DNA from: Zanthoxylum bungeanum
Lineage: Eukaryota > Streptophyta > Magnoliopsida > Sapindales > Rutaceae
Reading direction: 5' to 3'
DNA: 64,000 nucleotides
Assembly: GCA_019454045.1 (NCBI GenBank)
Contig: SKCR01036778.1
Coordinates: forward strand, 62,001 to 126,000
The notes beneath the pieces are model-generated. The model was not told where the DNA came from. It searched no databases and saw only the letters and a program-made list of their open reading frames with translations. A program made the position numbers and the translations under genes. Positions 1 to 10,004 of this stretch are shown here, in pieces; positions within the stretch are counted from its first letter, which is position 1; every line of letters begins with the position of its first letter.

Positions 1-1800
1 ACTGTGAAAGACAAAATATTTTCGAATTTGGAAGATATCATGCCAAAAAGTGATGAACCATCCAGATGTGTGTTGTGTATAATTATTAAAGTCATTTTCA
101 ATCATTTTTAAAGCAAAAAATAAATAATAAAAATTATCAAATCACCACCAAACATGATAAGCAATTAGTGGTGCAATTAATAATGGATTTGGTGGAGCAA
201 TTAGTGGACAAATTAATAATGGATTTGGTGGATGATTAGATGGAGGCAAAATTTTGCTTATAAATACCAAGCCATTTCATTTGTAAATTCATACTTTCTT
301 CTAAAGAATTCCTTAAGAATACTAAGAAGATTGTATCTTGTTTGTTTATTTACAGCTTTCAGTAATTAATTTCCGCTTTCGCACTTTCTTTTCTTTACTT
401 TTCAGTTTTTACTTTCCACAATTTACTTTTACGCACAATACTTTTCTTTCTTTAATTTTAAGTTTTTACTTTTCAGTAATGAGGAGGTAACTCCCCTTTG
501 CTGGGGTAAAAGGTAAAACTTTTATCACTAATATTTAGATTAATATACATTAATTATAATATATAAACTAGTTAAAACCTGACTTAACGAGGATACTGCC
601 ATATGGGTCGGTTGGTAATTATTTAAATTGGTTTTAACCTGACTAAACTGGATACCGCCTGATTGGTCGGTTGGTAATTAATTATTAATTTGACTTAATC
701 TGGATACCGCCTATATGGCTGGTTGGTAATTATCATGCAAAGTTAATATATTATATTAAGGGAGATATCTAAAATAGAAGTAATAAAAGTGGATCCTTTT
801 ACCTCATCATTTTTTTTATTGTATTTTTACTTTATTTACTTTTCAACAATTTACTTTCAGCATTTACTTTTCAGCAATTTACTTTCAACAATTTACTTTC
901 AGCATTTACTTTTCAATAATTTACTTTCAACATTTACTTTTCAGCATTTAATTTTCAGTATTTAATTTCATCATTTACTTTCTGTCATTTACTTTTCAGC
1001 AATTTACTGTTCGACATTTTACTTTATGTCTTTTATTTTATTTAAGTTTTTACTACCTGTAAATATGTGTCGTAACTAAGCCTGTTATCTGGGGTTGTGA
1101 TGGAATCCAATACCACTGGTTCATAAGGGGTTATTTTATAGTTTGGGTAATTTAAAAGTTTACTGATTAAGTCTTAAGCTTAATGCGTCTTGTTAATTGG
1201 CCACTAATAAGATTGATCTGGTAAATCTAAAATAAACTTGACAAAGGAATGTTAGGTTTCAGCCTTAGACTTAATAGCCCACGATCTTCCTTGAGGATAG
1301 ATAACCCTTTAATAGATTTCCTTACAGGATAGACATATACATGTCGAGCGGGGGTAGCCATAATTGGAACTTAAACTTAATGAATCCAGGTAATTTGGTT
1401 GACATAGAAATATGGTTCAATTGGGTTAAACTGGGTATTTGCGTCTGACCATCGATAAAGGCTTTTGCATAATCTCGTGTTCCAGGTTAGTAAACCAATT
1501 TATTACACAAACATGAAATAACCGCTTCATCTTTTAAAAGATATTAGAAATATTCACAACCCTAGATAGTTTCCTAATATTGAATTTTCTTAAACCTACT
1601 TTCGTGCAATTTTATTTACTTGTTTTTAAATTTAGAATCAACACCATTTCAAATCAATCAAACAACCTGTTAGATACTAGTAATCATTTGACCTCATAAA
1701 ATTAATAGATTAGGTATTAAGTCCTCGTGGGATCGATACTTTTATACTACTTGAACGATACGTGAGCTTGCATTATATGCGTGTAATTACGCACCGGTCA
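1..1800 (+). repeat. 5' LTR of element B (left part outside window)
   Basis: This stretch matches the B 3' LTR (16891-18655) and, reversed, the A LTRs. It ends in CCGGTCA directly before the primer-binding site. The window opens several hundred bases inside the LTR, so the TGATGAGCGG start is not visible. The LTR contains a TATA-like box near 259. It also holds an imperfect tandem block at about 570-740 built on CGGTTGGTAATT, and a run of CTTTTCAGCAATTTA-type units at about 830-1010. Confidence 0.9.
259..265 (+). promoter_or_regulatory. Probable TATA box of the B 5' LTR
   Basis: TATAAAT lies in a conserved context (AAAATTTTGC-TATAAATACC) that recurs in the B 3' LTR near 17293 and in both A LTRs. 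This is the expected core promoter position for the U3/R boundary, but no transcript data are available here. Confidence 0.55.
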
Positions 1801-1806
1801 AGTTTT

Positions 1807-1824
1807 TGGCGCCCTTGCCGGGGA
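1807..1824 (+). other. Primer-binding site of B (tRNA-Asp type)
   Basis: TGGCGCCCTTGCCGGGGA starts six bases after the LTR end. It differs at one base from TGGCGCCGTTGCCGGGGA, the complement of the 3' end of plant tRNA-Asp used by Athila-like gypsy elements. Confidence 0.85.
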
Positions 1825-1907
1825 CTTATTTATCTTTTACTATTAGTTTAGGGGTTAGATACGTTACTTGTATCTAATTTATTTTTACTTATTATTACTG
1901 TTTTCTT

Positions 1908-2462
1908 GTGTTTGAGGTTCTCAGAAACTACATGAGACGAACCAGAAGCTTTGAACTCCGACCACTTGACCCAGAAATTGAAAGAACCATCAGACATTTG
2001 AGAAGGGAAAGCCGTGAAGACCAAGAAGCTTTAGTCAATATGGAACCCGAACCTTTGGAAGTTACACCATCGATACCCATTCGAGACAGAACCATTCCGG
2101 TGGTCGACGACTTTATTTCTTGTATTGTACTTCCTCCTTTACCAACAAATACGTGTGACATCAAAACATTCATCCAGATGATTCAGCAGTCAGTACAGTT
2201 TGGGGGAAATGTAACTGAAGATCTTAATTCCCACATCAGCAACTTTCTGGAAGTTTGCGGTACTTTTAATTACAACCGAGCAGCTGAAGAAGTAATGAGA
2301 CTGCGTGTTTTTCCATACTCCTTGAAGGACAGAGCTAAAGCTTTGCTACATTCACTACCAGCAGGTTCTATCACAACTTGGAACACTCTAGCCACCAAAT
2401 TCCTTGCAAAGTACTTTCCACTAGCCAGAACTGCAAAGTTGAGGAATGACATCACATCCTTC
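1908..2462 (+). pseudogene. gag: gag N-terminal part of element B
   Basis: This is the N-terminal half of a Ty3/gypsy capsid protein, about 185 residues. The hallmark is the retrotransposon gag core near residues 130-185: RLRVFPYSLKDRAKALLHSL, then SITTW and FLAKYFP. The position of the start ATG seen in element A is GTG here (1908). The first remaining in-frame ATG is at 1932, so initiation is probably impaired. The frame is open up to the insertion point of element A, and the same protein resumes at 11840 after the duplicated target site. The break is therefore a secondary transposon insertion, not an old truncation. Confidence 0.92.
2458..2462. other. Left target-site duplication of element A
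   Basis: CCTTC abuts the LTR terminus of element A. The right-hand partner at 11835-11839 is CCTTT. The uninterrupted equivalent of this site survives inside A's own gag near 9345, where CATCCTTTGTAC reads through. One base has changed since insertion. Confidence 0.85.
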
Positions 2463-4293
2463 TGACCGGCGTAAACACACACGTATAACGCAAGCGCACG
2501 TATCGTTCAAGTAGTATAAAAATATCGATCCCACGAGGACTAAATATCTAATCTATTAATTTTATGAGGTCTAATGATTACTAGTATCTAACAGGTTGTT
2601 TGATTGATTTGAAATGGTGACGATTCTAATTTTAAAATCAAGTAAATAAAATTATTCGAAAGTAGATTTTAAGAAAATTCAATATTAAAAACTATCTAGG
2701 GTTGTGATTTCTTCCAATATCATTTTAAAGATGAAGTGGTTATCTTAAAGTTGGGTAATATATTGATTTATTAACTGGAACACTAAATTATGTGTAAGCC
2801 TCTGTCGATGGTCAGACACAAATACCCAGTTTAACCCAATTGAACCATATGTCTATGTCAACCAAATTATCTGGATTCATTAAGTTTAAGTTCCAATTAT
2901 GGCTACCCCCGCCCGACAGGTATATGTCTATCCTGTAAGGAAATCTATTAAAGGGTTATCTATCCTCAAGGAAGATCGTGGACTATTGAGTCTAAGGTCT
3001 TAAACTTAAAATCCCTATGTCTAGTTCATTTTAAGTTTCCCAGTTCAATTTTATTAATGGCCAGTTAATGAAAAAGCATTAAGATTAAGACTCAATAAAT
3101 AAATCTTTAAATTACCCAAACTATAATTTAACCCCTTATAAACCGGTGATATTGGATTTCATCACAACCCCAGATAACTGGCTTAGTTACGACACATATT
3201 TTTCGGTAGTAAAAAAAAATTAAATAAAATAAAAGACATTAAGTAAAATACTGAAAATTAAATATTGAAAATTAAATGCTGAAAAGTAAATGCTGAAAGT
3301 AAATGCTGAAATTAAATACTGAAAATTAAATGCTGAAAAGTAAATGCTGAAAGTAAATTACTGAAAAGTAAATGCTGAAAGTAAATTGCTGAAAAGTAAA
3401 AGCTGAAAGTAAATTGCTGAAAAGTAAATGCTGAAAGTAAATTGCTGAAAGTAAATTGCTGAAAAGTAAAAACTGAAAATTAAAGAAAGAAAAGTACTGT
3501 GCGTAAAAGTAAATTGCGGAAAGTAAAAACTGAATAGTAAAGAAAAGAAAGTGCGGAAGCGGAAATTAATTACTAAAAGCTATAAATAAATAAACAAGAT
3601 ACAATCTTCTTAGTATTCTTAAGGAATTCCTTAGAAGAAAGTATGAATTTTACAAATGAAATGGCTTGGTATTTATAGGCAAAATTTTGCCTCCATCAAA
3701 TCATCCACCAAATCAATTATTAATTGCTCCACTAATTGCTCCACTAAATCTATTATTAATTACTCCACTAATCTTTTATCATGTGCGGTGATGATTTGAT
3801 AATTTTTATTATTTATTTATTAATTTATTTTTTTTGCTTTGAAAATGATTAAAAGTGATTTTAATAATTACACACAACACACTTCTGGATAGTTCATCAA
3901 TTTCGGGCATGAAATCGTCAGAATTTAAAATTATTCTGTCTTTCAAAGCTGTAGATATTTGAGTCTGCTTTAATCTGGAATTTGAATCAGCTCAATCCGA
4001 TATTGGAGTAAAAAGTTATGCCCAAACTACAACAGATGCGCAAAACTGGAATTTCTAAAACTGCACTTCGTCAAAAACGCCCTTTCAAGTTTCCAATCTC
4101 CAAAATTAAAATATCAAGTCCAATAATTGCCCTTATTTGACCCATATTTCATCCTAAATGATTTCATTGAGACCCGATATTATTTTATCTGAAAAATAAA
4201 ATAAAACACATCAAAACGTTCATCAAACCCGAGAAACTAAACAAAATATTAAGTTAAAGTGGCGGTAAATATTGATATATTTTCCGCTCATCA
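2463..4293 (-). repeat. 3' LTR of element A
   Basis: It is near-identical to 10005-11834. The end nearest the polypurine tract is TGATGAGCGG in reverse complement and the outer end is TGACCGG on the plus strand, giving TG...CA termini. It holds an expanded array of 14- to 19-bp units related to GCTGAAAAGTAAAT at about 3240-3480. It lacks the CGGTTGGTAATT block present in the B LTRs. A TATA-like box is at about 3671-3679. Confidence 0.92.
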
Positions 4294-4310
4294 CACCCCC
4301 AAACCTAACA
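4294..4310 (-). other. Polypurine tract of element A
   Basis: The reverse complement TGTTAGGTTTGGGGGTG lies immediately upstream of the 3' LTR start. The same G-rich tract precedes the B 3' LTR at 16875-16890. This is the expected primer for plus-strand DNA synthesis. Confidence 0.8.
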
Positions 4311-5602
4311 TTTTTCTAGTCCTGAGCAAAACAACAAAATAAAATACAAGAAACAATTAAATTAAACTAAGCCACTTTCGTAGAGATCACAGTTGCATTT
4401 AGCATATGCAACAAGCCTTTAAACCCTTAGGTGTCCCTAGTGGACGAGTTATAGTCTCGTGAGGGCTTACAGCAATGATACCCACAAAAATTTTGTAAAA
4501 GTAAAAAGGTAGTGAAACTAATGCACACAAAAGCAAAAAGACAAGCGGAAAGAGAATAAAGAAGTTAGTGACTAATTAGGTGAAACTTCTACTCCAAGTT
4601 ACTAGTTGTTTTGTTTCTTTTTAAATTACTGAATAAGTAAATTCTCCGATTATATTTACCATTCTTCATATACACAACCAACATAATATTAAACAACTCA
4701 TTTTTGCCCACAACAGTCATAAGTGCAGTTGATAAGAGAGTAATATTTTTCTCCTAAAGTTTTATCAGATTTCACACCTTTTTGCAGCAATGGAATAATT
4801 TTTCAGATTTTTCAGATTTTTTTCTTTATTTTTTATTTATATACAATATCTTCCATCTATGTAACGAGTGTTGGGTCGGTGGTTCCCAAACCAGTTGGCT
4901 TTAGGGCACCAGGCATTAAGACACCCCTAAGGACTTAATTACTCAGACTTCAGATATTTTTGCAGCATCTTTGATCCATGTAGCGAGCTTTGGGCCAGTG
5001 ACTCCCAAACCAGTTGGTTTTAGGGCACTAGGTGTTAAAACACCCTTACAGACTTAATAACTCGGATCTCAGATGTTTTTTGTTTTTTTTTACCCCATTA
5101 CTTTTTGAGATGCTTCCTCCAATTAAACTAGAGCACTGAATATTACAAACTTTTCAATTTTAACTCATGTTCGTATATTACTATGCATGTTGATAATAAC
5201 TGCTAACTGAGCATATAAAGATCTATTTTAGTCCGTTTTATGGAGAATTTACAAATTAAATAATTTAAAAGGAAATAAACAAAAATTAACTTATTTCGAA
5301 AATAGGCTTGAGATACTTCTCAGGAGTGGAAACTCATTACTCAGCTATCTCTTACCAATTTCACATTTTTAGTCAAAAACAAAAACAAAAACGCAAAATA
5401 TTTTTGTAATTTTTGAAAAATTTTCAATTTTTTTTGTATTTTTCGAATAATTTTGGACTAAAAAATAAAAATAACACACAAACTAAAAACAAGGTACTGA
5501 TCAACTAATTGCTTCCCCCAAACCTAAATGAGACATTGTCTTAAACAGTAGAAGAAGAGTTTAGAAGATAATACCTGGTTAGCTGAAATTCTATATGAAA
5601 AG
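4311..5602 (-). other. Long 3' noncoding region of element A
   Basis: No coding potential is visible between the LOG stop codon and the polypurine tract. The region is AT-rich with long A and T runs near 5340-5470. It corresponds closely to 15561-16874 in element B. It contains the duplicated block listed at 4852-5075. Confidence 0.75.
4852..5075. repeat. Imperfect tandem duplication, about 120-bp unit, in the A 3' region
   Basis: Two diverged units start near 4852 and 4972. They share the order ATGTARCGAG, TTGGG, CCCAAACCAGTTGG, TTTAGGGCAC, then ACACCC and ACTTAAT. The same pair occurs in element B at about 16090-16330, so the duplication predates the split of A and B. Confidence 0.8.
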
Positions 5603-6256
5603 TTAAATATTAAGATCCAGATTAACACGACTCCTCTTACCATGATCATCATCGGACCAATTTATCTTTGAAATGATAGGGTCAACTTGTGGTTCATAGG
5701 TTAAGAGTTGGTCTATTAGATCTGGAGCAGTTCTGGCAGTAAAGATGAGTTCTTTTAAAGGTTTTGACACGAACCCATTTCTCCGAGCATCATCAAGAAA
5801 CACACAAAGAAAATCATAAAATCCATCAACGTTGAACAGTCCAAGCGGTTTCTGGTGTATGTTCAGGTTCGCCCAAGATAATACTATAAAAAATTCCTCC
5901 AATGTGCCCAAGCCACCTGGCAAAGTGATAAAAGCATCAGCACAGTTAATCATTTCTACCAATCGTTCAGACATACCTGGCACGATTAGTTCATCTCAAT
6001 TTGATGATCCAATAAGATTTGCCTCTGCCAAGGGTTTTGGGATGATTCCCAAAATGTGACTGCCTCCTTCTTGTACGGCTTTTGAAACGATCCCCATAAG
6101 TCCAAGATTACCCCCGCCATATATTAAGTGCATATTCCTTGCAGCTAAGACTCGACCTAATTCCTGTGCTGCTTCTACATATTGTGGCTTAGTACCAACA
6201 CTACTACCGCAAAACACACAGATGTTTTCAACTCGTCTTCTCGAAGCGGCTTATAT
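5603..6256 (-). pseudogene. LOG-type cytokinin phosphoribohydrolase carried by element A, inactivated
   Basis: LOG enzymes remove ribose 5'-phosphate from cytokinin nucleotides to release active free-base cytokinins. This copy spans 218 codons including the stop and has no intron. It keeps the LOG fold signatures: ICVFCGSS near the N-terminus, YGGGNLGLMG, the Arg in GMSER, and PGGLGTLEE. Three lesions relative to element B are visible. The start codon is ATA instead of ATG (6254-6256), codon 2 is TAA (6251-6253), and codon 87 is TGA where B has GGA (5996-5998). It has exactly the length of the B copy with no indels, at roughly 80% protein identity by eye. It lies in sense orientation between the Cys-rich ORF and the 3' LTR. 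The C-terminus reads NLDLNI. It almost certainly makes no full-length enzyme. Confidence 0.9.
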
Positions 6257-6511
6257 TTTTTATATGTATTTCTTTCTCAACTCTGGATGCCTTCAAAAGT
6301 GCAATGACGACTGAATTTATAGTTCCTGAAAAGGGTGAGTAAAAATAGCACAAGTATCTTCCAGAGGATGATTAGTAGCGAAATAATATCGTGATAGTCA
6401 AAAAGGTCTGGATCATGTCGGAGAAAATAAAAGAAAAAAAAAAAATCACAATTATTAAGAAAAGACAAATAGATATAATATTTACAAGAAAAGAAACGGT
6501 TTGATTGACGT

Positions 6512-7060
6512 CTATGCGTCAGGGACAAGCTTCCCATCCAATTTTCTTATAAACTGGCAAACAGGGTCTTTTTGAGTCAGATTCCCAAGACTTAATTGTT
6601 GTCTTTCTTTTTGGAATTGTGTATGTAATTTGCGAATGGCTATGTGAACATATCCACTGGTATGCGTCTCAAGAGTTGAAGATATATCATCTAAAGACTC
6701 CTTACTCAAGCCATCCCTAATGAATTTAATTTTATCTTCGCGATTATCAGACACCATTCCTAAAGAATGACAATGAGTATTACAATTCCAGCGTGCACAT
6801 TTGTAACAAACACCCATTTGTTTAGCTCTACGTTTCTTTGCATAGGTGCTTCTTCCAAAACCAGGCAGATGTGAAATAAAAGAGTCAGAAGACTCACCTG
6901 CCAATCGGACTCGTGCTTCAATTACCCAACGAATGTCAGTAGGAATACCTTTGATCATCAGTAATCTCATTCGTTCCAAGCGAGATTTGTAGAATTTCAT
7001 CAGAGATTTTTGAGGGAGAGAAGGAAATTGCTTGTGAAGATTTGCGAGAGCTTCTTCCAT
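6512..7060 (-). CDS. Unrecognised Cys-rich ORF downstream of integrase (element A)
   Basis: This intact 182-codon frame starts at the ATG at 7060, which begins MEEALANLHKQFPSL. I do not recognise the family. Visible features are a basic N-terminal half, a Cys cluster of spacing C-x2-C-x4-C-x3-C (CYKCARWNCNTHC) near the middle, and a charged C-terminal half ending LVPDA. No signal peptide or membrane segment is evident. It sits where Athila-type elements can carry an env-like ORF, but nothing here shows it is an envelope protein. A pyrimidine-rich tract ending TTTTTGCAG lies just upstream of the ATG in both A and B, so it could be translated from a spliced RNA. The four Cys are kept in the damaged B copy. 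It could be a captured host fragment or an element-specific protein. Confidence 0.6.
   Translation of the reverse strand: MEEALANLHKQFPSLPQKSLMKFYKSRLERMRLLMIKGIPTDIRWVIEARVRLAGESSDSFISHLPGFGRSTYAKKRRAKQMGVCYKCARWNCNTHCHSLGMVSDNREDKIKFIRDGLSKESLDDISSTLETHTSGYVHIAIRKLHTQFQKERQQLSLGNLTQKDPVCQFIRKLDGKLVPDA
6892..6900 (-). promoter_or_regulatory. Consensus 5' splice-donor sequence inside the Cys-rich ORF (A)
   Basis: The minus strand reads CAG|GTGAGT, a full match to the plant donor consensus. It is conserved in element B at 14291-14299. Whether it is used is unknown. Confidence 0.4.
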
Positions 7061-7231
7061 CTTGAAATGTCTTAATCTGCAAAAACTAAACACACAAAAT
7101 TAAATCATACCAAATCACAATATATACACAAATTGCATGGGTTGCCTCCCTGCGAGCGCTAAGTTTAAAGTCGTCAGCCAGACTTGACTTCTCAAACGTT
7201 AAGCTGGATCTGAAAGTGTAACACTTTCTTT

Positions 7232-7640
7232 TTATCGCTCAAATGATTCTCCCCAGTAGTGCTTGACACGCTTGTTTTTAACCTTGAAAGTCTTGTTGCA
7301 GTCAGGATCATGTATCTCAATGGCTCTATTTGGTAAAACTTTGGTGATCACAAATGGACCTGACCACCGTGATTTTGGCTTCCATTGGAAGAATTTCACC
7401 CTTGATTTGTTTAACAGTACCTTTTGCCCTGGTTCCAGTTGTATGCGTACTAACTTTTCATCATGTCTTTTCTTGCCCTTTTCTTTGTACAATTTGGCAT
7501 CCTCAAAAGGCTGATTGTGAAATTCCTCCAATTCATTGAGCTGGTGGAACTTTTTCTCTTATGTTGCTTGTAGTGCAAGAATTGGCTTCTTCAGTACCAA
7601 ATACGTTTTATCTTTAGGCTCCACAGGCAATTGACATGTT
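7232..7640 (-). pseudogene. Integrase C-terminal remnant of element A
   Basis: The product is the C-terminal DNA-binding end of a gypsy integrase. Visible motifs are QLNELEEF, AKLYKEK, EPGQKVLLNKSRVK, the GPF turn in SRWSGPFVITKVLP, and a final VKHYWGES. The catalytic DDE core and the zinc-binding N-terminus are absent. The remnant is joined to retropepsin sequence through LKTCQLP, and the same junction occurs in B. An in-frame stop lies near 7561. Downstream, at about 7135-7160, is GGGAGGCAACCCATGC in reverse, found at the same place in B (14040-14056), a marker often seen after pol in Athila-like elements. Confidence 0.85.
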
Positions 7641-7660
7641 TTAAGTTTGTCAGTAGAACT

Positions 7661-9897
7661 TTACATTGTATTGGAGTTCTGAATGGTACTGTGTATCACA
7701 TCAAGTCTGAAACATTCCTCCTTCTTTTCATCATCTGGGAAATTCATGGCCTTGAAAACATTGAATGTTACTTCTTGGTCCTGTACCCTCATGGTTAATT
7801 CTCCTTTTTGTACATCAATAATGGTTCGACCTGTAGCCAACAATAGTCTCCCGAGGATGATTGGCACGTCTGCGTCTTCCTCCATAACAAGGACAATAAA
7901 ATCTGCTGGGAAAATAAATTTGTCAACCTTGACCAGCACATCTTAAACTACACCTCTCGAAAATATGAGCGTTCTATCAGCAAGTTGTAGTGAGACTGAA
8001 GTTGGCATTGTTTCTCCAATCTGTAATTTCCCGAAAATAGAAAAAGACATCAAGTTAACACTCGCACCTAAATCACACAGAGCCTTACCGAAGTCATGTT
8101 CTCATATGGTGCAAGGAACAGTGAAACTGCTAGGATCTTTCAACTTTGGGGGAAGTTTCCTCTGAATGATAGCGCAACATTCTTCTGATAATGCTACTGT
8201 CTCATAATCTCCCAATCTCCGCTTTCGTGAAAGAATGTCTTTCATGAATTTGGCATAGCTGGGCATTTGTTCCAACGCTTCTGCAAATGGAATGTTGATA
8301 TGCAGCTTTTTGAACACCTCCAAGAATCGAGCAAATTGCTTGTCCAGTTTATTCTTCTGAAGACGCTGAGGAAAATATGGAGGTGGAGTGATCTGTTTTT
8401 TTTCCTCCATCTGTTGCTTTGTTTCTTTTGGAAAATCTTCAATTATTGTTGCCTTGATTCCAACATCTTTGTTGATTTCAGTAACGCTTTTTAACATGAT
8501 GGCATAACATTGCTCCTTCCCCATGTTCCTTGGATTTGGCTCTGTGTTGCTAGGAATGGTACCTGGCGGTCTGTAACTCTGAGCATTTGCCAGTTGTCCA
8601 ATTTGATTCTCCAGTGCTTTAATAGAAGCTGATTGACTTTGAATTAATGCTGCTTGGGATTGAAACTTAGCATCATATCTTGCTGCTTGAGAGTCGTGTT
8701 TGCTTCTATCTTTTTCAAGTGGGTCAACACTTCTGTTATTCCTGGTTCATTTGCATGTTCCTGGCTTTTGTTATGTTGTTGGAATCCGGGTGGTGGATTG
8801 TTCATTTCCCCTGAATTGTTGCTCCATGCGAAATTGGGATGATTCTTCCAACCTGGGTTGTAGGTGTTGGAATATGGATTGTTCCCATGTCTGTTGAAAT
8901 TATTAACATAATTCACCGTTTCTTTATATTGGTTGAAAGATTCTGACTCAGGTGCTCCTCCAAATGGTGAACTTGTGGATCTACCATTAACTTTTATGTT
9001 AAGAGTTTCCAGATTTTTACAAATCACATCCAGCTTGGAATTCAGTGCTGTGTTGGCTCCAACTTCATAAATTCCTGCAATTCTTTGGATCATGCTCATT
9101 TCTGTTGGACATAAAGAATTGTTGTTGGCCATTTCTTCGATTAGGTCCCAGGCTTCATCTTCTCCTTTTGCCATCAAGGCTCATCCAGCAGCAGCATCGA
9201 TTGTGGTTCTCATTATTCCAGAAAGTCCATTATAGAATGTTTGGACTTGAAGCCATTTTAGAATCTCATGGTGAGGACATTTCCGAAGAAAATCTTTGTA
9301 CCTTTCCCAAGCTTCGTACAGAGATTCTGAATCTTATTGTACAAAGGATGTAATGTCATTCCTCAGCTTTCCGGTTCTGGCTGGTGGAAAATACTTTGCA
9401 AGGAATTTGGTGGCTAAAGTGTTCCAAGTTGTGATGGAACCTGCTGGTAGTGAATGTAGCCAAGCTTTTGCTCTGTCCTTCAAGGAATATGGAAAAAATC
9501 ACAGTCTCATTGCTTCTTCTGATGCTCTATTGTAGTTGAAAGTGCCGCAAACTTCCAGGAAGTTACTGATGTGGGAATTAGGATCTTCAGTTGCATTCCC
9601 CCCGAACTGAACTGACTACTGAATCATCTGAATGCATGTTTTGATGTCACACGCATTTGCTGTTAAGGGAGGAAGTACAATACAGGAAATGAGTATGTCA
9701 ACCATCGGAATGGTTCTGTCTTGAATGGGAATCGGTGGTGCAACCTCCAACGGTTCAGGTTCCATGTTAATGATTGCTTCTTGGCCTTCTCGCCTTTCCC
9801 TTCTCAACTGTCTGATGGTTCTTTCAATTACTGGGTCAAGCGGTCAGAGTTCAAAGCTTCTGGTTCGTCTCATGTAGTTTCTGAGAACCTGAAACAT
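7661..9897 (-). pseudogene. gag-pro: gag-retropepsin of element A
   Basis: The frame starts at the ATG at 9897 (MFQVLRNYMRRTRSFEL). It covers the gag core (KDRAKAWLHSLPAGSITTW at about 9400-9480), an Asn/Pro-rich linker (8880-8750), and the retropepsin active site DLGASVNLM at about 8055-8085. It ends with the C-terminal protease lobe (IILGRLLLATGRTIIDV, 7800-7850). Several in-frame stops and frameshifts interrupt it, for example near 9840, 9615, 9335 and 9180 and between 8660 and 8530. It is therefore not translatable as one protein. Comparison with B shows the original was one long gag-protease frame. Confidence 0.88.
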
Positions 9898-9980
9898 AAA
9901 AAAACAAAAACAATTAGTAAAAAGAAATTAGATACAAGTAACGTATCTAACCCCTAAACTAATAGTAAAAGTTAAATAAG

Positions 9981-9998
9981 ACCCCGGCAACGGCGCCA
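9981..9998 (-). other. Primer-binding site of element A (tRNA-Asp type)
   Basis: The minus strand reads TGGCGCCGTTGCCGGGG followed by T, where a perfect tRNA-Asp complement would have A. It begins six bases inside the 5' LTR. Confidence 0.85.
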
Positions 9999-10004
9999 AA
10001 AACT

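Noticed and set aside
5996..6217. Separate short protein starting at the MFCG position of the A LOG copy
   Set aside because: The start is a GTG inside the LOG frame (codon 14). The upstream frame continues to the mutated ATA start, so this is part of one broken gene.
6277..6537. 86-codon minus-strand frame with a hydrophobic stretch between the Cys-rich ORF and LOG
   Set aside because: It overlaps the Cys-rich ORF in another frame, is rich in low-complexity Phe from a T run, and is not kept in element B.
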